NCBI GenBank assembly: GCA_027307335.1
Contig: DAHUXD010000049.1
Span: 1 to 64,000 of the forward strand
Direction: 5' to 3'
Source of the DNA: Acidobacteriota bacterium
Lineage (GTDB): Bacteria > Acidobacteriota > Thermoanaerobaculia > UBA5066 > Gp7-AA6
DNA length: 64,000 bases
Below, piece after piece: positions 57,434-64,000 of this stretch (within the stretch, counting starts at the first letter, position 1; each line of letters opens with the position of its first letter). The notes beneath the pieces are model-generated. The model made no database searches. It worked only from the letters and a program-made list of their open reading frames with translations, and was not told the DNA's origin. The translations under genes and the position numbers were made by a program.

Positions 57434-59932
57434 CTACTCGCGGCGCAGCGCGATCGAGGGGTCGAGGCGCACCGCGCGCCGCGCCGGGAGGTACGAGGCG
57501 ACGAGCGCCGCCGCCGCGAGGAGCGCCGCCACGCCGGCGAAAGTGCCCGGATCCGTGGCGCTCACGCCGAAGAGGAGGCTCGCGACGAGGCGCGTGACGG
57601 CGAACGACGCGACGACTCCGGCCAGGAGGCCGATCGCGGCCAGGCGCGCTCCCTCGCCGACGACGAGGCGGAACACGTCGGCGCGCTCGGCGCCGAGCGC
57701 CATGCGGATCCCGATCTCCTGCGTGCGCCGCGCGACCGAGAACGCGACGATGCCGTAGATGCCGACCGCCGCGAGCAGCAGCGCCGCCGCCGCGAAGACG
57801 CCGACGAGGAGGAGCAGGAACCGGCGGTCCGCCAGCCACACGTCCATCTCGTCCCCGAAGGTCGAGACCCGCACCGGCAGGTCGGGAGCGAGCTCCCGGA
57901 ATGCCTCTCGGGCGGGCGCCGCGATCGAGGGCGCCGACGGCGCCGTCCGCACGAGCAGGCTCGGCGTCACGTCGGGACGCAGTCCCCGCTGACGGTAGCT
58001 GACGTAGACGATCGGCGGGGGCGGCTGATCGAGCCCGAGCGCGCGCACGTCGCCGGCGACGCCGACGATCGTCAGGGGTGCGAGGTCTCCGTCCATGTTG
58101 CCGAAGTTGATCGTCCGCCCGATGGGATCCTGTCCGGGCCAGCGCTCTCTCGCGAGCGCCTCGCTGACGACCGCCACGTGCGGCGCGTTCCAGTCGTCGC
58201 CGTCGCGGAAGAGCCGTCCCCGCACGAGCGGAATTCCGAGCGTCCGGAAGTAGCCCTCGTCGGCCACCGCGTAGGAGGCGTGGCCGGTCGCGGCCTTGTC
58301 GCGCGCGAGCCGCCCCCACTCGTCGAAGTCCGCGGGCGACGGCCGTCCGTCGAGCACGAGGAACGTGCCGTCCGCGAGGTCGTCGCCCCCCGCGGCGGGG
58401 ATCGCGCCCGCGAGGCCGACCCCCTCAACGCCCGGCAGCGCGCGCAGCCGCGCGACGAGCCGGTCGACGAGCGCGATCTGCCGCACCACCTCGGGCGGCG
58501 CGCCGCCGGCCGTCGGGATCGCCGGGGTGAGACCGGCCTGGCTCCGGTCCGGAGCCGAGAACTCGATCGTCGAGAGATGGTCGGAGCGGAATCCCGGACT
58601 CGTCCCGACGAGCCGCACGAAGCTCCGGCCGAGGAGGCCGGCGGCGACGAGGATCACCAGCGTGACCGCGATCTCGCCGGCGACGAGCGCCGCGCGCAGG
58701 CGCTGGCTCGATCCCGTGCCGGACGACCCGCGCGATCCCGCGGCGAGCGCCTCCCCGAGGCGGCCGGTCCCGGCCCGCCACGCCCCGACGAGCCCCAGCA
58801 CCGCGGCGACCGCCGCGCTCGCGAGGACGGCGAACGCGAGCACCGGCAGGCTCACCGCGATCCCCGCCTGGCGCGGCAGGTTCGCCGGCAGGATCGACGG
58901 GAGCGCGCGCACCGCGGCGAACGCGATCGCGATGCCGAGGGTGCCGCCCAGGCCGGCCAGCGCGACCGCCTCGCCGAGGAACTGCTGCAGCAGCCGGCCG
59001 CGGCCGGCGCCGAGCGCCACGCGCACCGCGAGCTCGCGGCGCCGGGAGGCCGTCCGCGCGAGGAGCAGCCCGGCGACGTTGGCGCAGGCGACGAGGAGGA
59101 GCAGCCCCACCGCGCCGGACAGCGTGAGGAGCGCGGTCGAGACGTCGCCCACGACCGCCTCGTGGAGCGGGACGACCACCGCGCCGACGAGGTCGACGTC
59201 GGCGCCGTACCGGCTCCGGATGCGCCCCGCGATCGTCTCGAGGTTGGACCGCGCCGACGCGAGACCGATGCCGGGCCGCAGGCGGCCGATCGCGCGCCAG
59301 TTGTGCGCCGTCCGGCTGGGGAGCTCGGGCTCGAGCTCCCGCGGGATCCACACCGCCGCGCCGGGCGGAAAGTCGAACCCCGCGGCCATCACGCCGACGA
59401 CCGGGTAGACGGACCCGTTCATCACGACTCGCCGGCCGGAGAGGTCCGAGGCGCCGTCGAGGTAGCGCCGCCAGTAGTCGTGGCTGACGACCGCCGCGGG
59501 CGCGCCGTGGACCCGGAGCTCCTCCGGAGCGAAGAGGCGGCCGCGGTCCGGGACGGCGCCGAGGATCGGGAAGAAGCCGCTCGACACCTCCGCGACGTCC
59601 ACGCGAGCCGGCTCGCGGCCCCCGGACACGGCGGAGGACCCGTAGGCGTAGATCGCCATCTCCGAGAAGGTCTCGTTCTGGGACCGGAAGTCGTCGAAGT
59701 TCGGATCGGCGAGATTCATCCGCCGGCCGTTCGGCGAGCGCTCCCAGACGCGCACGATCTCCTCCGGGTGCGGGAAGGGCAGCCGCCGGAGGAGCACGGC
59801 GTCGACGACCGAGAAGATGGCGGTCGCGGCGCCGATCCCGAGCGCCAGCGTCAGGACCGCGACGGCCGAGAATCCCGGCGACTTCCTCAGGGTCCGCAGG
59901 CCGAACCGCAATTCGCGAAGAAACGTTTCCAT
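57434..59932 (-). CDS. ADOP-family ABC permease (acidobacterial duplicated orphan permease)
   Basis: 832 residues. Two MacB_PCD periplasmic domains (about 20-245 and 430-640) and two FtsX domains (about 285-400 and 710-825) are arranged as one fused pair, with eight membrane helices. Start [20 protein letters not shown] and end [17 protein letters not shown] are standard for the family. There is no ATP-binding protein beside it; ADOPs are known to lack one. Related MacB-type permeases extrude peptides, toxins or lipoproteins or signal mechanically. GGAGGT lies 5 nt before ATG 59932, with TATCTT as candidate -10. It follows the SPASM enzyme on the same strand. Confidence 0.93.
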   Translation of the reverse strand: METFLRELRFGLRTLRKSPGFSAVAVLTLALGIGAATAIFSVVDAVLLRRLPFPHPEEIVRVWERSPNGRRMNLADPNFDDFRSQNETFSEMAIYAYGSSAVSGGREPARVDVAEVSSGFFPILGAVPDRGRLFAPEELRVHGAPAAVVSHDYWRRYLDGASDLSGRRVVMNGSVYPVVGVMAAGFDFPPGAAVWIPRELEPELPSRTAHNWRAIGRLRPGIGLASARSNLETIAGRIRSRYGADVDLVGAVVVPLHEAVVGDVSTALLTLSGAVGLLLLVACANVAGLLLARTASRRRELAVRVALGAGRGRLLQQFLGEAVALAGLGGTLGIAIAFAAVRALPSILPANLPRQAGIAVSLPVLAFAVLASAAVAAVLGLVGAWRAGTGRLGEALAAGSRGSSGTGSSQRLRAALVAGEIAVTLVILVAAGLLGRSFVRLVGTSPGFRSDHLSTIEFSAPDRSQAGLTPAIPTAGGAPPEVVRQIALVDRLVARLRALPGVEGVGLAGAIPAAGGDDLADGTFLVLDGRPSPADFDEWGRLARDKAATGHASYAVADEGYFRTLGIPLVRGRLFRDGDDWNAPHVAVVSEALARERWPGQDPIGRTINFGNMDGDLAPLTIVGVAGDVRALGLDQPPPPIVYVSYRQRGLRPDVTPSLLVRTAPSAPSIAAPAREAFRELAPDLPVRVSTFGDEMDVWLADRRFLLLLVGVFAAAALLLAAVGIYGIVAFSVARRTQEIGIRMALGAERADVFRLVVGEGARLAAIGLLAGVVASFAVTRLVASLLFGVSATDPGTFAGVAALLAAAALVASYLPARRAVRLDPSIALRRE

Positions 59933-59953
59933 CGAGACCTCCCGCTCAGCTTG

Positions 59954-59959
59954 AAGATA
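59954..59959 (-). promoter_or_regulatory. -10 element TATCTT for the ADOP gene
   Basis: TATCTT on the minus strand lies 21 nt before the ATG at 59932; a leader with GGAGGT follows. If real, ADOP is not only transcribed from the SPASM gene. Confidence 0.3.
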
Positions 59960-60066
59960 CGAGAGCCGGTCGCAGGAGTTCCGACGGCGACCTTGGGAGG
60001 AATGGAGCTGGCGCCGTGGGGCACGGAGTCTCTCGGGACGCCTACGGAACCCTGATCCGCTCGAAC

Positions 60067-61308
60067 CTAACAAGTCGAGGGGCCAGACACCTCGACTCGA
60101 ACCGTCGATCGGATTGGTTGCGGGTCGAGGATCGTCGGAGCAGATGCTCGGATGCGGGAATGGAGGGCTGCCCGATGCTTGTCGACCATCCGGTTGAAGT
60201 CGCACTGGATCGCCGGGATCCGGGTCGAGTCGACGCCTCCGAGCGCGATCGATGCGGGACAGATGAAGCAGTTTCCAAGGGCCGAGCAATCGCGGCAGCG
60301 GCCGAACGGAGAACGCTTCTCCGATTTGCCGGTCAGAAGAGGTAGCTCTCGAACCCTCCTTTCCCGGGCCAGGAGCTCATCGTCGAGATTGGGATCCTCG
60401 ATGTGAATCGAGCCGAGAGCCTCGATGGCGTCGCGTAGAAGCGGCACAGGGTGTCCCACGCACGATCTCGCCATCGCGGCGCAGGGGGCGAGAGAGCCGT
60501 CGACGTCGACGAAGAGCTCCTTCCGGGTCGCCGTCGTGCACAGACTGGTGGCCTGAGCCTGGGGGGAGTTTCGTCTTCCATCGCTCCGGAATGCCAGGAA
60601 CGGGACTTCTCCCAGCGAGGCGTGCACTCTGAGCGATTCCTCGACCACGCCGGCGAGCTGCGTGTCGAGCTCGTCCCGCGCGGCGGGACCCCACCCGGGA
60701 TCGCTCGTGATGAGCGGGGCGACGTCGATCTCGCCGACGCCGCGAGAGACGAAGTACCGAAACGAATCGGCCAGGTGCGGGACGTTTGCCGACGTCAGCG
60801 TGGCCTTCACGGTGAGCCTGTTCCGGAAATGACCCGGATGATTGACCCGTAAGTGCGTGAGCATCCGGTCCAGAACATCGAAGCTGCCACGTCCCCTCCG
60901 GTCCTGGGCGCCGGGCACCCCGTCGATCGACAGAGTGATGTGGACATCCGCGTCCACGAGGAATCGAGCCGTCTCCGGATCGAGCAGGAGGCCGTTCGTG
61001 CAGATTCTCACGTCGGGACGCATCCGCGTCGGCGCCCCCGCCCGAACGATCTCGACGGCCCGCCGCACGAGCGACTTCTCCAGGAGCGGCTCCCCTCCGA
61101 AGAGATCCAGCGTGGGATTGTCGCAGTCGGATCGGAGGAAGAGGCTGATGCCCGCCTCGAGAATGCGAATCGGCATCGACGCGGGTGCACCCCGCTCCTG
61201 GTAGCAGTAGGCGCACCCCAGATTGCAGCGCGTCGTCAGCATGAGAACGACGGACCGGGGGCCGGCGGCCAGATAGTCTCGAAGACGGTTCCGAGGCCTA
61301 CCGGCCAT
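60067..61308 (-). CDS. Radical SAM/SPASM peptide-maturase-like enzyme
   Basis: 413 residues. The SAM cluster is C28-x3-C32-x2-C35 ([14 protein letters not shown]), with GGEPLLEKS and [10 protein letters not shown] as in peptide-modifying members. The SPASM region is complete: C257-x13-G-x4-C276, then C338-x2-C341-x5-C347-x2-C350 and C369, enough for two auxiliary 4Fe-4S clusters. Such enzymes make thioether or carbon-carbon links in ribosomal peptides or mature quinohemoproteins. The ATG lies 8 nt after the stop of an 80-residue peptide gene with a Gly-Gly site; no strong ribosome binding site, so coupling is likely. Alternative: an anaerobic sulfatase-maturing-type enzyme, but no sulfatase is nearby. 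Confidence 0.9.
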   Translation of the reverse strand: MAGRPRNRLRDYLAAGPRSVVLMLTTRCNLGCAYCYQERGAPASMPIRILEAGISLFLRSDCDNPTLDLFGGEPLLEKSLVRRAVEIVRAGAPTRMRPDVRICTNGLLLDPETARFLVDADVHITLSIDGVPGAQDRRGRGSFDVLDRMLTHLRVNHPGHFRNRLTVKATLTSANVPHLADSFRYFVSRGVGEIDVAPLITSDPGWGPAARDELDTQLAGVVEESLRVHASLGEVPFLAFRSDGRRNSPQAQATSLCTTATRKELFVDVDGSLAPCAAMARSCVGHPVPLLRDAIEALGSIHIEDPNLDDELLARERRVRELPLLTGKSEKRSPFGRCRDCSALGNCFICPASIALGGVDSTRIPAIQCDFNRMVDKHRAALHSRIRASAPTILDPQPIRSTVRVEVSGPSTC

Positions 61309-61316
61309 CGGCGTCT

Positions 61317-61559
61317 CTAGAGACCAACGTACTTGCCCCAAACGACGGCCAACGCCGCCAGACGCGCAAAGTCCGCCGGCAGCGGTGGCACCAAGCAACC
61401 CGGCACGAACCAGCTACCACCTGCGATTCGATCGTCGCTTCTCACGGTCTCCATATCGAATTCCGTGCCCCTTTGCGTCTCCAGCCACTCGATCGTGGGA
61501 TCCGTCAATTTCCTCAGATCCCTCACGTACTTCAGGGCTTCGTCGACACTGATCCTCAT
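61317..61559 (-). CDS. Putative precursor peptide with Gly-Gly leader site
   Basis: 80 residues. Residues 1-48 are polar and charged (RISVDEALKYVRDLRKLTD..., ending SDDRIAGG); residues 49-80 are hydrophobic and aromatic, SWFVPGCLVPPLPADFARL then AALAVVWGKYVGL, with one Cys at 55. The GG at 47-48 with Ile at -4 resembles a double-glycine leader site for a C39-type peptidase, and the C-terminal 32 residues would be the core. GGAGG lies 7 nt before ATG 61559. It directly precedes the SPASM enzyme. An alternative is a small accessory protein; no family is recognised. Confidence 0.65.
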   Translation of the reverse strand: MRISVDEALKYVRDLRKLTDPTIEWLETQRGTEFDMETVRSDDRIAGGSWFVPGCLVPPLPADFARLAALAVVWGKYVGL

Positions 61560-61614
61560 CTGAGTCCTCCTCTCCCCGCATCGGATTCATCTGGAAAGCC
61601 GAATGAGACGCGTG

Positions 61615-64000
61615 TCATGAGTGGCCGCCGGACAATCCGATCGTCCACAGGTTCCCCTTCGTGTCGGCGATGTCCACCGCGAGGTAGCGGCCGTCACGGG
61701 TGAGACTGAAGTATCCCGGCGCGTCTCGATTACCGAGACCGACATCCGGCGCGAGCGGCTCGGTGGCACCGGTCTCCAGCCGCACTCTTCGGATCCGAAG
61801 GGTCGAGGTCCCCCACATGCCGGTGGCGAGAAGAGATTGGCCGTCGGCGTCCCACGTGGCGTAATGGATTTCCGCTCCCGTCGTCACCTGTCGGCACGCT
61901 GCGCCGCCGCTCGGCCTGGTCACCCAGATCTCGCCATTCCGCACGAAGAGCAGCCGGTCACCGCTCGGTGAGAAGTTGGGAAGCTTGTCGACTTCCTCGC
62001 CGTCGGTCAGCTGCCAGGGCTCCCCGTTCGCCGACGCCCCGCGCAGGGGAAGGATCCAGACGTGCTCGAGCCCCGACCTGTTCGATACGAAGGCGAGCTG
62101 CGACCCATCCGGCGAGAAGGCGGGGTGGACGTTCCTTCCCGGATGAGTGGTGATGCGGACGGGTGTGCCCCCTCTTGCCGGGAGCATCCAGATGTCGCGT
62201 TGGCCCTTCACCGCGCGAACGTAGGCGATCCATTGCCCGTCCGGAGAAAACGCGGGCGTCACGGGGGCCGTCTCCAGATCGGTGAGACGTTTCGCCGGTC
62301 CGGGAGAGGGGCGGCCGTCCGTCAAGGGCTGCTGCCACAGGTCGAACTTCCCCAGCCGATCGGAGGCGTAGGCCACGAGGCTCCCGTCGGGTGCAATGGC
62401 CGGCATCGCATCCGTGAGCGCGCTGCCGAACCGCGAGGAAGTCCCCCGAGTCCGATCGATCACGAGGATGTCGACGCTCTGATCAGAGAACGCGCTCGAG
62501 TAGACGAGCCGGCTCTCGTCACGGGAAACGGCGGGGTGTGTCTGGGGCCCCGCCCCCGTCGATATCCGCACGGGTGTCTTCCCGTCGAGCGGTATTCGCC
62601 AGATCGCGACGATCCCGCCTCGCATCGAAGAGCAGTAGACGGAGCTTCCGGACCAGGCAGGCTCCCTGTTGACTTCGTCATCGGTCGTGAGCTGCCTCGG
62701 CTTGCCTCCTTCGAGGGCGATGACCCACAGGTTCCGGAAGTCCGAGTAGCAGATTCTGGAACCGTCGGGTGACCAGGCCGGGTCCATGTGGTCCCAGAGC
62801 CCTCCGTCATCCCCCGTGAGCCTCCGGGCATCGGTCGGGTGCTCCAACGGCGCCGTCCAGATTCGGCGCTGCCCTCCCGGCCCCAGACGGACGAATGCGA
62901 TTCGTTTCCCGTCCGGTGAGATCGCCGGCATGTCCGCGTCTTCGGCCAGAAGCAGGGGGCTGCCTCCCAGACGGGGGGCTCTCCACACGGAGGCCTTGCC
63001 GCCCTGAATCGAAACGTAAGCGAGCGAGCGCCCGTCGGGGAACCATGCTGGCTTTCCCTCCTCGCCCGGGCCGTCCGTCAGCCGCATCGGCTCGCCCCCG
63101 CGGGCGTCCACGAGCCAGATGTTGGAGTTTCCAGCGGCGTCCGAGCTGTAAGCCACGAGCGTTCCGTCGGGAGACAGAGCGGGCTCGGCGTCACGTCCCT
63201 CAGAACTCGTAATCTGCAGGGGAGGTTCTGTTCGCTCCGGGAAGCCTCTCGCCGGAGCGAGCGGCGACCATTTCAGGAGAACCCCGACGGCGGCGAGCGC
63301 CGCGACCACGGCGGCGATCGCCGCGATCCAAAGCCGCCGCGCGGAACGGGAGACTCTCGACGACGGCACGGCGGTCTGCTCGACCGAACAGGCGCTCCGT
63401 AGGGCCAGGGCAAGATCATGTGCGGTGTCGAAGCGGTCCTCGGGCCTCTTCTCGAGACAGCGGAGGACGATGCCCGCCAGTGCCGGAGGGGTCCGTGATG
63501 CCGCAAGGTCTACCCCGTCGGGCTCGCCGCGAAGGATCGCGGAGAGAGTGTCCGCCCGGGTGGCGCGGACGAAGGGGCGCTTCCCGGAAAGCATCTCGAA
63601 GAGGATGCACCCCAGCGCGAAGATGTCGGCCCGGCCGTCGACCTGAAGTCCGCGAAGCTGCTCGGGAGCCATGTACGAAACCGTCCCGACGACCTCGCCG
63701 TCGGCCGAGACCGCGCCGCCCGGAGGAGAAGTCGACGTGACCGCATCTTCGGAAACAGGCTCGGTCGACTTGGCGAGACCGAAGTCGAGAATCTTCACGT
63801 GTCCGTCGGACGTGACGAACACGTTCTCTGGTTTCAGATCTCGATGGACGATCCTCGCCGTGTGGGCGCACGAGAGGCCGTCGGCGATCGCCGCGGCCAG
63901 TTCCGCGGATTTTCGCCAGGTCAGCGTCTCGCCGCTCATTCGATCGCGGAGGCTCTCGCCGTGCAGCAATTCGGTGACCACGTAGAGACGGCCGTGGCTT
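61615..64000 (-). CDS. Ser/Thr kinase with membrane helix and TolB-like propeller (cut by right edge)
   Basis: At least 795 residues remain; the kinase N-lobe lies beyond the edge. Seen are HRDLKPENVF, DFGLAKS, GTVSYMAPEQ and RPEDRFDTAHDLA. A hydrophobic segment LWIAAIAAVVAALAAVGVLL follows, then a ~520-residue exported propeller of repeated PD40 units (AEPALSPDGTLVAYSS, PAWSPDGSRICYS, PAIAPDGSLVAYAS, PAFSPDGSQLAFVS). The architecture is abundant in Acidobacteriota: a kinase reporting on something bound outside. The stop lies 55 nt before the peptide gene, so the kinase may be cotranscribed with the peptide-SPASM pair. Confidence 0.92.
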   Translation of the reverse strand, partial: SHGRLYVVTELLHGESLRDRMSGETLTWRKSAELAAAIADGLSCAHTARIVHRDLKPENVFVTSDGHVKILDFGLAKSTEPVSEDAVTSTSPPGGAVSADGEVVGTVSYMAPEQLRGLQVDGRADIFALGCILFEMLSGKRPFVRATRADTLSAILRGEPDGVDLAASRTPPALAGIVLRCLEKRPEDRFDTAHDLALALRSACSVEQTAVPSSRVSRSARRLWIAAIAAVVAALAAVGVLLKWSPLAPARGFPERTEPPLQITSSEGRDAEPALSPDGTLVAYSSDAAGNSNIWLVDARGGEPMRLTDGPGEEGKPAWFPDGRSLAYVSIQGGKASVWRAPRLGGSPLLLAEDADMPAISPDGKRIAFVRLGPGGQRRIWTAPLEHPTDARRLTGDDGGLWDHMDPAWSPDGSRICYSDFRNLWVIALEGGKPRQLTTDDEVNREPAWSGSSVYCSSMRGGIVAIWRIPLDGKTPVRISTGAGPQTHPAVSRDESRLVYSSAFSDQSVDILVIDRTRGTSSRFGSALTDAMPAIAPDGSLVAYASDRLGKFDLWQQPLTDGRPSPGPAKRLTDLETAPVTPAFSPDGQWIAYVRAVKGQRDIWMLPARGGTPVRITTHPGRNVHPAFSPDGSQLAFVSNRSGLEHVWILPLRGASANGEPWQLTDGEEVDKLPNFSPSGDRLLFVRNGEIWVTRPSGGAACRQVTTGAEIHYATWDADGQSLLATGMWGTSTLRIRRVRLETGATEPLAPDVGLGNRDAPGYFSLTRDGRYLAVDIADTKGNLWTIGLSGGHS

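Noticed and set aside
60067-61308. Anaerobic sulfatase-maturing enzyme or quinohemoprotein maturase
   Set aside because: No sulfatase or quinohemoprotein subunit is nearby, and the small gene next door has no CX2-type maturation motif.

Overview
The window is a GC-rich bacterial chromosome segment with tightly packed genes. It holds about 54 protein genes and shows no rRNA, tRNA, CRISPR array or recognisable insertion sequence. Several genes point to an Acidobacteriota-type organism, most likely near Thermoanaerobaculia: a lone ADOP-type double MacB/FtsX permease with no ATPase beside it (57434-59932), a Ser/Thr kinase fused to a TolB-like beta-propeller (61615 to the right edge), a second Ser/Thr kinase, and a secreted CARDB protein with a C-terminal module I associate with secreted acidobacterial proteins. 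Lipoproteins, an Omp85-type barrel and lipocalin show a Gram-negative envelope. The phylum call is inference from gene content.

Layout. 1-5136 carries addB (cut at the left edge) and addA for double-strand break repair. 5147-9897 holds a methyltransferase-DUF4214 protein, soluble transhydrogenase sthA and a patatin fused to an outer-membrane barrel. 10023-13679 has a DinB-like protein, leucine-dehydrogenase-type enzyme, SulP transporter and small lipoprotein. 13768-17186 has a DapB-like oxidoreductase and a light-stress-like set (SRPBCC, TspO, photolyase). 17378-25844 is one long minus-strand cell-shape operon: FecR-domain protein, mreB, mreC, mreD, mrdA, rodA, rng, closed by an intrinsic terminator. 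26015-29645 has a PpiD-like foldase, ruvA and ruvB. 29739-36015 has a lipid kinase, exported aminopeptidase P, B12-binding radical SAM protein, glycerate kinase and fatty-acid desaturase. 36049-38830 has a CARDB protein between short direct repeats, a DUF1348 protein and a PilT-like ATPase. 38891-42693 has an ABC exporter with HlyD adaptor and a sirtuin. 42765-47805 has isocitrate dehydrogenase, purE, a TPR protein, a secreted double-HhH protein, a lipoprotein and a lipocalin. 47895-55104 has an MMPL transporter, a GT39-like membrane glycosyltransferase, small proteins, cytochrome c, a second B12-type radical SAM protein and a PfpI-YHS fusion. 55241-64000 is a signalling and peptide-modification region: Ser/Thr kinase, DUF3365-HAMP heme sensor, ADOP permease, radical SAM/SPASM enzyme, an 80-residue putative precursor peptide with a Gly-Gly site, and a kinase-propeller receptor.

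Three genome-wide habits stand out. First, a TANNNT -10 hexamer lies 5-10 nt upstream of at least eleven start codons that lack a Shine-Dalgarno sequence, which suggests widespread leaderless transcripts. Second, operon genes are coupled by 4-nt NTGA overlaps using ATG, GTG, TTG and apparently CTG starts. Third, two families of palindromic repeats sit exactly at convergent gene ends. The best candidate for a new system is the SPASM enzyme with its Gly-Gly peptide at 60067-61559, flanked by a kinase receptor and an ABC-type permease.
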